Made by a program: the position numbers and the translations under genes. 64,000 nt of DNA from Gigaspora margarita (lineage: Eukaryota; Glomeromycota; Glomeromycetes; Diversisporales; Gigasporaceae), in contig WTPW01000371.1 of assembly GCA_009809945.1 (NCBI GenBank), positions 229,675 to 293,674 of the forward strand, given 5' to 3'. The notes beneath the pieces were generated by a model. That model saw nothing but the letters and a program-made list of their open reading frames with translations. It was not told the DNA's origin and did no database searches. Shown piece after piece: positions 1 to 10,159 of this stretch (position 1 is the stretch's first letter; every line of letters begins with the position of its first letter).

Positions 1-251
1 TTTTTACCCGGTGATGATCAAAACATTATGTAATCGTTAAAGATCTGTTAATCGTTATATATTATTTCAAATAATTCTGATTATAATCGATTTATAGATA
101 TATAACGATTTAATATAAAAAAATGATATATATCGATTTAGATATATATCGATTTTTATCCAATTAATCGATATATAACGATATTTTATAATCGATATAA
201 AATGATTAAATGTTATATATCGATTAATATCTATATATAAAATTTGCGGAT
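1..251. repeat. AT-rich stretch with clustered ATCGAT/ATATCGAT motifs
   Basis: No reading frame of note. Short self-complementary words such as atatcgat and atcgatatat recur about every 20-40 bases and could pair with each other. It replaces the sequence that would be expected as the outer left arm of the foldback element next to it, by comparison with the fuller copy at 47573-48057. Confidence 0.4.
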
Positions 252-500
252 GGCCTATATACTATATAAATCGCATTCTTGATATCAATATATAAAAGAT
301 CTTCTAACTGTATCAAAAAGGCGACCCTAACCCTAACCCTAAACACGAGCCAAAATTTTTTTTTTGTTAGTGGTTTTATAGACTCTTTTTTGCCTCGTGG
401 TTAGGGTTAGGGATAGGGTTAGAGAGCCTTTTTGATATAGTTAGAAGGTCTTTTATATATAGATATCAAGAATGGGATTTATGCAGCATATAAGCATACC
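252..500. mobile_element. Foldback element with internal telomere-like repeats, copy 1
   Basis: Inverted arms: the left side reads ttcttgatatca then atataaaagatcttctaactg, and the right side carries the complement (agttagaaggtcttttat, then gatatcaagaa). Inside each arm lies a telomere-like run, three CCCTAA units near 323-341 and TTAGGG units near 402-421 in the opposite sense. A second copy with the same arms and core is at 47573-48057, and its right flank also matches 500-655 here. No coding capacity, so a non-autonomous foldback/MITE is the best reading. Confidence 0.7.
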
Positions 501-655
501 GACCGGTTATGGCATTCGATTGGTTTGATTACGTGTGTAGATTGATTAGATCGTTTGTTTGTACGATTTTTGGAAATTTTAGGAAATCCGATGAACATGT
601 AGATCACGTGGATTTCACCATTATCTGATTTCACGATCATCCGCGACAATTAATA

Positions 656-1599
656 ATATATTTGTAGTATAATAAAATTTAATAATATGATCTGAAATAT
701 TGTATTAGTATTACCGACAGCAGGACACTATAAGGGGTAAGATTACAATACAAAACACAGAGAATATAAAGTAAATGAGGACCAGTTAGGCGACAATGTG
801 TAACAAGATATAAAATAGTTTAGTATTAAATAGAAAATAGAAAATTATTTGTTACAAGTATCTAGTTTACTTATGTTAAAGCGGTATGATATCAATGATA
901 ATTGTGATGATTGCTGAACCAAGTTAAATAAAAAGCTCCATCTGACACAGGTATGTTTGAATAGTATTTGGTGCTTTATTCAACATGTCAAATATTTAAT
1001 TTTAACCTGTAATAACGAATTACAGTAATAATGTATCAATATCTGATATGTATTTTTATATTGAATAAAGCTTCAATTTTTAAATTTTTGTTAATTTATT
1101 ATACATTATCCCTTACACCGTGTACTATTAATAAAACAAATGGTTGCACAATCATAATACTTTGAAATGTTTCAAATTTTATTTTTCTAAGACAAAATGT
1201 TTCAACTTCGAAACTGTATTAAAATTATAATTAATGAAGTAATAAATAATTACATAATTGTGTTTGAAAATGTTTTATCCTAAATAATGCCTATTTTGTC
1301 ATAGTGTATTTAGATTTTTACTACTCTACATATTTCTTGCAAATTCTAATACCTAGATAATGTTTTAGAAATATTTTATTTGGTTATCTGAAACATTAGT
1401 TGAGTTGCAATATGTATTAGTTTTTTTATTATACAAATTGTATAAAATAAAATAGTATAAAATTTAAAAAAAAGATATATATAGTCTCTTTACTCAAGGT
1501 GTAATTTCTACTATAGTAATCTTTGATTTTTTAAAAAAATAATTCAATTACAAAACTATTAAATAAATTACATAAGTTTTTAAAAAAATACATTCAAAA
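656..1599. other. AT-rich intergenic stretch
   Basis: No reading frame, repeat or inverted structure recognised. It presumably holds the promoter of the gene starting at 1600, but no specific element can be pointed to. Confidence 0.4.
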
Positions 1600-2052
1600 A
1601 TGACTGATTTTGAATATGCTTACTTAGAAGAGTATGATGATTCAGATGAAAACTATGAAGAAACTTTTACAATCAATCCTATTATTCTTGAAAATGCACA
1701 AACCTTATTAACTGATGATGAAAATGAAAGTATTGACTTTTATGAGAGTGATTCTGAAGATTCTGATTTTCAAGAAGAACTTCTTTCAACAATTGATGAT
1801 GAAACAGATATAGAAATTGAAGAGATTCTTGTACAACTTAATTTAATACCATGTGTAATTATAGATATTATAGAAGGTGAAATAAAGTGTTGCAATAGTA
1901 CAACTAAATTACGACGATTGCGACAAATGATAGGAACATGGGAAATAAATGCACATACAGTTGAAAATATTCGAAGCAATAATACAACAAATTTACGACA
2001 ATTTCGACAAACAGTAGGAATATGGGAAGAAAATGCAAATGTACTTGATTGA
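1600..2052 (+). CDS. Short acidic hypothetical protein with a C-terminal 28-residue repeat
   Basis: Not recognised as a known family. The 150-residue product has an extremely acidic first half (residues 1-80, rich in Asp, Glu and Ser) followed by a basic, Trp-containing second half. Residues 101-128 and 129-150 are two copies of a 28-residue unit with the pattern T-T-x-L-R-x-x-R-Q-x-x-G-x-W-E-x-N-A, the second copy cut short by the stop. The ATG is preceded by aaaa (A at -3), which suits a fungal start. There is no signal peptide or membrane segment. The frame is open through 450 bases of AT-rich DNA, which argues for a gene. It is followed at once by a cluster of inverted short repeats. It could be a single-exon gene or the last exon of a longer one. 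Confidence 0.55.
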   Translation: MTDFEYAYLEEYDDSDENYEETFTINPIILENAQTLLTDDENESIDFYESDSEDSDFQEELLSTIDDETDIEIEEILVQLNLIPCVIIDIIEGEIKCCNSTTKLRRLRQMIGTWEINAHTVENIRSNNTTNLRQFRQTVGIWEENANVLD

Positions 2053-2067
2053 CTTGGTGTATGCTAT

Positions 2068-2570
2068 TAAACATTTTCGCAAGTGTGCCCTATCTGTAGA
2101 TTTTTGATAAAAGTTAATGTCATATGTTCATCCTTTTTAACTTCATAACAAAATAAAAATTATATAGTATTATCAAAAATCTGCAGAGATGGGGCATGAT
2201 AATGGAACGTATAACTCCAATTCTTTTATCATAACACCCAACATTAAATGCTCTACTAGCGTGCCCCATCTCTGCAGGTTTTTGATAAGTGAATGCCTTG
2301 CACTTACCCTTTTCAACTCGATTCCATTCTTATAAAAAATCTGGCATTAAACATTCTCCTATCTCTGTAGATTTTTAGTAATGGTGAATGCCTTACATTC
2401 ATTCTTTTAAATTCAAACATTATACAGTATTATCAAAAATCTGCAAAGATGGGGCATGCCATTGGAACAAACTATAAGTGAATGCATTATATTCACCTTT
2501 TCAACTCCAATTCTTTCATCGTAACAATATCCAAAATTAAAGTTCCACTGGCATGCCCATCTAAATGTCT
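2068..2570. repeat. Cluster of alternating inverted repeats
   Basis: A unit built on ctgcagagatggggcatg and tatcaaaaatct appears at least six times in alternating orientation: near 2075-2108 (reverse), 2171-2208 (forward), 2260-2298 (reverse), 2355-2392 (reverse), 2430-2466 (forward) and a remnant at 2550-2565. Spacers also repeat (ccaattctttcatc, gtgaatgcctta). It looks like a decayed stack of foldback units just downstream of the acidic-protein gene. Confidence 0.65.
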
Positions 2571-4049
2571 TACGTTCTCAGGTAGCCGAGTAACAGCCAA
2601 AGTGAAAGATAATTTATACTTACCCAATATTTACAGATGAAAGCGAGGACCCCAATTTGATGATTTTTGAGGAGGAGGACTAACAGCTCAATTATAATAA
2701 CAAGATCCAACGTCAATTGTTCCACTAGTTATATTCCCTACAGATTTTGTATAATAAGCAAAAATCTTACACCTTGCACGCACGTAGCTTTGTGAAACTC
2801 AAAGCAAACGTCGTATAAAACCATTATAGAAAATGGTCACGAAACCACCGGAATGGCAACTTCACAACCAACGCCAAACAGAAACGATCAAGCTCAACGA
2901 AACTGATCTAAAAAGAGAAAAGCGTTAACTCCAAGGTTTAAGGCGATGATATAAAAAAAAAAATAAAGTAAAATACTGAACTAAAGCATGCGACAACCCC
3001 AAAACTATTTAAACAATACCATTTTTTACTTAATTTTTTGCGGGAATTTAGTTTTTTTGGATATTCTTTCGGTTAATGTGATTTACCTGGCCTGGTTTTT
3101 TTCTGATTCCTCTACGGTCTTTTTTATCTTGTTGTAATAATTCATATGTTAATAGGGTCGTGGTGGAATCGTTGGAATAATTAATATAAAGTATTTAGGA
3201 ACTATACCCCCAGCCACGCACAAAGGTAAACATGGTCGGAATAACAAAATTAAGTAGGAATAACAACAAAAATAATAATTAGCATATGAAATTAAGATAT
3301 AACATATTGAAATGGATTAAAGGCAAAATAAACAAACTTATCTATCGATATATCAATCTGTGCAACCATTGCAATATCGCACGTAGATCTTATTACTCAT
3401 ATACAATTTAAAATTTTAAATAAAACTTAAATGATCTTTAAAGATCTTTTTAAATACCTGTTTTGTCGCATATAATCATTTAGAACATGCAAAAAGATCC
3501 TTTTCATAGAGGAATAAAGGTAAAAATAATTCGAATTAACTCTCCAATCTACCTTATGAATCAGGCACCTCTAATCAAATGCTTTAAAGCTGCAACTAAA
3601 GTGATCTTTCGTCAATAATGAGAGTTGTAATGCTCTTGATTCATGGTCATTATCAAAGCAAAGATGGCCTCATTTTGCAATACTTCAAAGAGAATCTTGA
3701 CATTTGTGTTAAAAAATTGCAAGTTTTAGACCTGATTTTATTTTATAAAAAATAAAGTAATCACGGGTGTTTCTGGTACAAGACAAAAGCATGAAACCTG
3801 TAAAGTAAACTTACTTAAAATTGAATATTATTTGCTATTAATAATCAAAGCAGTTAAAAAAAAGTCACACTGATGTATGTTACACAAAAAAAATTTTACT
3901 AATAAGATCATTGGGGATGGACATGTCCTGTGACTGTTTAAATATTTAATTCTCAAATCCAAAAATGATACTACAAGTCCAATTTTTTTGGAAATTTCTC
4001 AGTATTCTTGAAGAAAAAATAACTTGCTACTTTAACTAAATTATATAGT
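2571..4049. other. Intergenic stretch without recognised genes
   Basis: The part at 2580-2960 is less AT-rich than the surroundings, but no frame of useful length is open and no known domain is seen. The remainder is AT-rich with short A/T runs. Confidence 0.4.
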
Positions 4050-5330
4050 TCTTTAGTAGTAACAGAGGGCTCTATTAACCAACAATATTTAAATTATAAA
4101 TCATTATACAAGTATTTAATTTGCTATTATTTTGTTTTTTTATTGTTTTTGTAATATTTGTAATAGTTGGCTAAGTTGTTCTAAAATTATTTGTGTATCA
4201 AATTGTTTTTGATAACTAGTTCATCAAAAACTTCATTATTGGTTAATTGATTTCAGCTAATAAATAAATTAATATGTACAAATTAAATTAAATTTGGTGC
4301 AAGTGAATTAGCTAGAGTAATTATTAAAAGCATAGATCATGCAATAATATTATAAGAATGCACAATTATTAATGAATTAATTAAATAATTAAATATTATT
4401 ATAAAAAAACAAGATAATCAATTGCCTTTTGTAAGTAAATATAAAAAGTTCTATCACATTGGCACATTATTAATAGTTTGGTAAATTTTTGAATACCTAT
4501 ATCTTTCTTGTGCATCTTTGAGCTATTAGATTGTTTAGGGCTTTTAAAAAAAAAATTAAAATTTTTGCCCTTTTAATTAGTTGTATTGTGGGTTTAAGAC
4601 CTTTTAGCACACTTAATTGAAGTGTATGAGCTAAACAAGATAATTATATAATTTTATTTATTAAATAAAAAAATTTTTAATATTGGCTCTATTGTCTGTT
4701 ATCATACAAAAAATTGTTCTATAAGCCCTAATTGGTTATAACTTTATTAAAAGAGTCTTTAATTGCTTTAGCTATATATGGTAAAGAAAGTACTAAATTG
4801 TTAATATTCTCTTTGAATTCAAAGTTTGAATTGATCCATGTTACTGTTACTCTGATATACCCTTATTTTTTTCTTGAACTTCATATATCTGTTGTCAAAT
4901 TGACAAATCTACTGTTAATATTTTTATTCCAAATAGCTAATTATAACTTTAATTTTCACAGTCTGCTTACAAAGAATATGAAACTCAGCTTTTATATAAT
5001 TTAATAGTCAATAGGAAAGCATGATTATATAAAATATGAAAAGGTTAACAATTATCAATAATAAATTCAACCAATAGTTGTACTATCTTTTTCTGTTTCT
5101 GCTTACTAATAATAGCATAGCTTTAATAATCAGTTTATTGCTGTTTGCTTCTTTAGGGTAGGTTTTATTGATTTAATACTTAGACCAAAGATGGCTAAGT
5201 ATATTTTTGTAAAAAGTTATATGCATATTTTAATATTAATATTTTTTCTTTACAGATTTGACAAAAATCAAAATCATCTTTTTCTATTGTCTCAACTTTA
5301 AAATATTCCTATGCTATGCTAGAATTATAA
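4050..5330 (-). pseudogene. Degenerate hAT-superfamily transposase (BED zinc finger plus hAT core)
   Basis: Read on the minus strand, broken frames show the order of parts expected for an Ac/RICESLEEPER-like hAT transposase. Near 5330-5260 there is a BED-type start (W-E-Y-F-K-V followed by C-Q-I-C). Near 5070-5040 a stretch resembles the PF-box region before the catalytic core. Near 4870-4800 a G-Y-I-R-V-T-V-T-W-I-N segment matches the family's G-Y-x-x-V-T-x-H-W-I. Near 4640-4600 the sequence CLAHTLQLSV is the hAT hallmark C-x-A-H-x-L-Q-L. Stops and frameshifts interrupt all of it, so it cannot encode a transposase. The ends and terminal inverted repeats were not found. The plus-strand open stretch at 4732-5004 is a shadow of this pseudogene. 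Confidence 0.7.
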
Positions 5331-5864
5331 TGTTTTTTTATTTTTTGTTTTATGTACAAGTGATTTATCAGATCTAGATGGCTCCATATCAACAGTATAT
5401 ATATTATTATAATCTTCTATATAATTGAATATTGAAGTTCTCATTATGTATATATGCTTAGAATTAGTTTTATAATATTTTTTAATACTTAATTTTTTGT
5501 ATAAAAATCTTATCTATTTATTCAAAACTGTGTATATATAAACCTATACAAATATTTAATTCAACAAATAGTCTTGATCGAATTACTAATAGATAGTAAC
5601 TAAAGTGTAACTATGATTATTACAATATTCAGAGTATAACATAGTTAATATTGGTAAGCAGATAGATATATATCATACAATTTTGACAAGCAATGTTTTT
5701 TAAAAATTGACTTCTAAAAAAGCAAGAGATTTTTATTGTAACAAAGAAAATTTTGTTATTAACTTGATTGATTATTATAAACTTTCATATAACTTTATTT
5801 CAACTCTAAGTTAAACTAGTTGGTAATATAAATCAGTTGTTTGATCTACTATCTATTTATTAGC
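5331..5864. other. AT-rich intergenic stretch
   Basis: No coding sequence, inverted structure or tandem repeat recognised. Confidence 0.35.
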
Positions 5865-5970
5865 AAGTAACCCATTATATTATTTGTAATAAAGTGAGTT
5901 ATCTATTACAAAGTGGAATACCTGTTACAAAGCAGGTCACCTATTATAAAGTGGATCACCCAATTAATAA
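5865..5970. repeat. Short tandem repeat of about 18 bases
   Basis: Degenerate units of the form cctattacaaagtgga occur back to back (taacccattatattatt, gttatctattacaaagtg, cctgttacaaagcagg, cctattataaagtgga). The small open frame at 5894-6085 is a by-product of this repeat and is not called a gene. Confidence 0.55.
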
Positions 5971-6169
5971 AGAGATACCAGTAAATAATTTTAAACCAGT
6001 ATATCAAAAATATAATCTGGTTAGCATATTTTATGGGTTAGGTTATTGTGTATATAGTTATCTGGGTTATAGTTTGGATCTCTAGCCTTTTTAATATAGC
6101 ATTATAGTGCAAGTAGAAAAAATTAATATGATACAAAATCTGTGGTATGAATAGTATTTATTATAGAGT

Positions 6170-6600
6170 AATAGCAGTACTCTATTTGTATTATAAAACA
6201 AAAAAGTTTATATTACTTATAAGCAAAAAAATATTAAATTTTAAAGAAAATTTTAACTAAAAAATAAATTACAACTTGTTTGGTCAAACTCTTTAAATAT
6301 TGGTAAAAAATATAGTTTCTAATACAGTATTATAGTTTTATAAAAAATAACAATTTTTATTATTGTACATTTAGTAATTTATTTATAAAAATTAAAATTG
6401 TAGTAGAAACAAATATTTTTTATAGTATAAATATATAACAAAAAATTTAAAAAAATTTTATAGTAAAAGTTTCAATATATATTTTAAACTTTATTATACT
6501 AAAGTTTTTTAATATATTTAAAAATTTTTTTTAATAAAGTAATAAAATAGATCTAAAATTAAATATTTTACTTAAAAAATATATAGCTAAAATCAATATT
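6170..6600. repeat. Dispersed AT-rich repeat, copy 1
   Basis: Collinear with 23210-23560 over about 350-400 bases. Shared words in the same order include cttataagc, ttctaatacagtattatagt (aatacaatattgtagt in the other copy), attgtagtagaaac, tatagtaaaa and the final tttaaacttta. Coding capacity is absent and the ends are unknown. Confidence 0.5.
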
Positions 6601-6691
6601 TAAAATTTATTAAAAATATTTAAATTTATAAAAAAGTTGAAGACAAATTTGTCTGCAATACAATTTAAGAGATAAAGAACTTTAATAGTGC

Positions 6692-7042
6692 TATAGTGCT
6701 CCAAGTTACTTCACATCCAATGCACCAAATTTTGGGTATATATAAATGCTTGTTAGCCAATCAGAAGGTGTTATATACTAATTCTGATTGAATAAAAAAA
6801 GTATAAAAAAATTTTTTAAATTTTTTATATTAAATGCCAAAATTTTGAAAACACAATAGCTTTAAATATTTAAACTTTAATTTATAAACTTTTTTAAAAA
6901 TTATAACTAATAATTTGGATAGTACTAATGAAAAAAAATAGTTTTTATTAGTTACATTTTTAAAAAATATTTAAACCTTAAAATTTTATAGATTTATTAA
7001 AATATATGTGATTTTTGATGAGAAGTGACTTGGAGCACCATA
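6692..7042. mobile_element. Foldback MITE with TA ends
   Basis: Terminal inverted repeats: the left end tatagtgctccaagttactt pairs with the right end aagtgacttggagcacca plus ta. The interior is AT-rich with a palindromic tendency and no coding capacity. TA at both ends suggests a Tc1/mariner-like target duplication. Confidence 0.65.
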
Positions 7043-7306
7043 CTAAAACTGAAACTTCAGTACTGGAACTATAACAAGACCCTAAAGAAAAGGAATTTAC
7101 CAATCTGACTACCAATGCTGTACTAAAAGAAAAGGACCTATGCTACAGAAGTAGGCACCAGCAAAAGAAAAAACTATGACAGTATCTAATATGGAATAAA
7201 TCCATTTGCCTGGGCAACTGGTTTGAAAGTTTGGAATGGATCATCATAAGGGCCAAAGAAAGGGTGCTAGGATCAGAACAAACATTACAAAAGCAAAAGT
7301 AAATAA

Positions 7307-7484
7307 TACAGTCAGACTTCTCTAAGTGCACCTTCTTGGGACCACACTTTAATAATATACATATGGAGAATAATAAGAAAAAGTGCATTTCTAGAGGTCA
7401 AGTATATAATTAGGCCTGTATTTGAATGTGCATTTAGAGAGGACACGCACTTATAAAGAGTGCACTTAGTGAGGTCTGACTGTA
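7307..7484. mobile_element. TA-flanked MITE, family CAGTYAGACCTC, copy 1
   Basis: The left end tacagtcagacttctctaag and right end cttagtgaggtctgactgta are inverted repeats of about 24 bases bounded by TA. A sibling with the same terminal sequence sits in the LINE at 36708-36884, and a more distant relative is at 38482-38679. The CAGT start and TA duplication are typical of Tc1/mariner-type MITEs. Confidence 0.75.
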
Positions 7485-7671
7485 GTAGTAGTTCAAGGGT
7501 ATCTCAAATTATAAGTATTGAAGCACAAGTTACCAAAATCTAGGTGATATTTAGGTGGACAAGAACCACTCTAGCAAGTTCCCATTGAGAATAAGCTGGT
7601 CTGTACCTTCAGGTTCAGAATGGAGTCCTAAGAGTATAGAAAAATAGATCCAGGGAGTTGGGACTAATTAA

Positions 7672-7930
7672 ATATATGGGGTGAGTCAATAGAAATCAAG
7701 CAAATTTTTTATAATAAAATTTTTTTGAAACTTTGAACAAAAATAACTTGACAAAAATTTAATCAAATTTGATAAAAATTTTTTTAAATTAATTTTATAA
7801 ACCTGTAGAATTAATTTAAAAAAGATTTATTAAATTTGATTAAGTTTTTGTTAAATTATCTTGATTTAAACTTTTAAAAAAAAGTACTAAAAAAATTTTG
7901 CTTTATTTCTATTGACTCACCCCCATATAT
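7672..7930. mobile_element. Foldback element, family ATATGGGGTGAGTCAATAG, copy 1
   Basis: The left end atatatggggtgagtcaata and the right end tattgactcacccccatata are inverted repeats that continue inward for about 100 bases. A second copy lies at 46054-46309 with the same ends. No coding capacity. Confidence 0.75.
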
Positions 7931-7993
7931 CACTGATGCCCTAGTAACCTTAGTGAAATTGATTAATAGTGCAGAAGATTAGGGTTTAAATAG

Positions 7994-8406
7994 GGATAGT
8001 CAAATTTGTACACATATATGAATAACTTTTTTAAATTAAAATATTTTGTTGTCTGGTAATCCCAATTACATGATTCTGGTACTGATTATTGTGGTTTGCA
8101 TAATTTTGTAAATTTTGCAGATTAGCAAAAAAAAAAATGCTCTATTATCATGTGATTACTAGTGAGTTCTAATTTTTAAAACAACTCCGATACTTTCATA
8201 TCCCGATATCGGAGCAATTTTTGGGAAATCAGAAATCACTAGTAATCACATAACAATTCGAGCGAGTTTTGCAAAATTTACAAAATTATGCAAGCCTAAA
8301 TAAACAAGGTGAATCAATGATGCCAAAATCATGTGATTACAATCACTAAAGCATGAGATATTTCAATTTTAAAAAAGTGTTATTTGTATGTAAGAATTTG
8401 ACTGTC
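7994..8406. mobile_element. Long foldback element
   Basis: The outer arms gatagtcaaatttgtacaca (left) and aagaatttgactgtcc (right, inverted) enclose a second layer of pairing: gcataattttgtaaattttg near 8099 pairs with caaaatttacaaaattatgc near 8272. The centre near 8195-8215 contains the palindrome cgatatcg. No coding capacity. Confidence 0.7.
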
Positions 8407-8475
8407 CATTTGTATGAATTCGATTGTCTACTTGTACGAATTTGATTGTAGGCATGAATTTGACTGTCCAAAGAA
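8396..8475. repeat. Three to four tandem copies of a 23-26 base unit at the foldback's right end
   Basis: Units gaatttgactgtccatttgt, gaattcgattgtctacttgt, gaatttgattgtaggcat and gaatttgactgtcc follow each other. The unit is the terminal sequence of the adjacent foldback, so the element's end has been tandemly amplified on one side only. Confidence 0.6.
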
Positions 8476-10080
8476 GAAACAAAGAGGGACTGCACAAGTA
8501 TCGATTTCAATATTAATTATAATAAATGAGAACTAGTATGATCACTCACTAATTACTTCGAAATGATGCTTGAAAAGATTAAGTAACGCCATAAATTGCA
8601 TATTTGAATTTTTAACAAAAACTTTACATAAATATAATTATGCGTGAGCACTATTAGTTTACTTGCTAATCATATTGAGATTGACATTTGAAAACGACCA
8701 CAATTATGGTTGCGATCACTTGCTAATCACATTGACGCTTGAGAATGATCTCTGTTTCTGACTTACAATATATGCAATAAGAGTTTTGTTTTTCAGTGAA
8801 AAATGGTGTTATTCAGAATTCTATTATAAGTCGTGTAAACAGTAAAGATGGGGTAATTCTAAGCCATAATAATTTCTTAACATTCATAATTTTTTTTAGC
8901 AAATATGAGGCATATATTATTTTTTAAAGATTTAATTTCGATCTGGTCCATTTTTTGCATTTTAAGTCTGTTAACCTTTATCATACTTTCTCATATTAGT
9001 TTAATATTATTTCATTAGTGATGAAATGCGTACTTTCTTTTTAAATCCTCACTTTCCATTTGATTATATATCGGATTTGATTTTTTGGACATTTTTTAGA
9101 TATTATATATTATTATATAAATTTCGCTCTTGCGTGAAGTCGGAGCGACAAATGAAACGTACGAAATAAAAAATTAATAAAAAATATAAAATAGCTATAT
9201 TAAGTTATATAAAGAAGCATTATCACTAATTATTAATGTTCGGATGTTTAATGATCGGTTGATCGATGTAAGAGTGGGTTTCGAATGACCTTTAAACCTC
9301 TAATTAGGTAGTAGATACATGTTTTTCAATATTTTAATTACAAATTCAAGAAAAGTTAAAGCTTATTTTTAGAAATTCGCTTTATTTAGCAAAACCTTGC
9401 CTGTAAATGTTTTTTTTTCGCAAAACTGAAGTTATAAATATATCATATCTAGGGATACTGACTTATAACTATTAAAGTAAATTGAGTTATTGTTTAATTA
9501 TTTTTTCATACTTTAATATGGATCTTCGTTATTAACTCACAAAATATGGTTATTATTTTTACGTTTTTTTTTGTATATTTGCAAAATTTTGATAACATTT
9601 AATTGGCCGCATAGAATTTACTCAAGTATTAATCAGGTCTTTATTTTGATCAATCGTCGTATTATTGATTTTATTTAAAATCGTACAAGAATAGCTAAGT
9701 TATAGTTGTGCACTATTTTGATTACGAACACGTTAAGTTCGATTTATTATCCAAAACCATTAATATCAGTATTATCTAAAGCTTCATATTAATAATCAAC
9801 TTAATTTGTGCTTCTTTTCTCCCTTTACCATTTCAAGCGACTTAATTAACATTCAACAAAAAAAATGTAATTAAACCTCAATTACTTTTATTTTTAAATT
9901 TTTAGTTTATATATTTGAAAAAAAAAAAAAATTTTATAGTAAAATGATTATATAACATTTAAACCAAAAATCATAATCAAATAATGAAAAATATCCTTAA
10001 AACTTAAGAACAACATATTTGCTATGCATGCTTAATAACCCAAAGTATAATGTTTAAAGATTATAGTAAAATCATATAAA
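8476..10080. other. Intergenic stretch, nothing recognised
   Basis: AT-rich DNA without a useful open frame on either strand. It contains only short homopolymer runs. Confidence 0.4.
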
Positions 10081-10130
10081 CTAACAAAATTACTAACAAA
10101 ATTACTAACAAAATTACTAACAAAATTTTA
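10081..10130. repeat. Four tandem copies of a 14-base unit
   Basis: The unit actaacaaaatt plus spacer is repeated four times just downstream of the F-box gene's stop codon, in its likely 3' untranslated region. Confidence 0.7.
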
Positions 10131-10159
10131 TAAACTTGAGCGTACCTTAGATCATATAA

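Noticed and set aside
323..421. Chromosome end (telomere)
   Set aside because: The TTAGGG-like runs are short, face opposite ways and lie inside a foldback element that recurs at 47573-48057; they are interstitial.
2068..2570. CRISPR array
   Set aside because: Units alternate in orientation, spacing is irregular, spacers are related to each other, and the DNA is eukaryotic.
4732..5004. Plus-strand gene of 90 residues
   Set aside because: The minus strand shows hAT transposase motifs through the same stretch; the plus-strand frame is a shadow.
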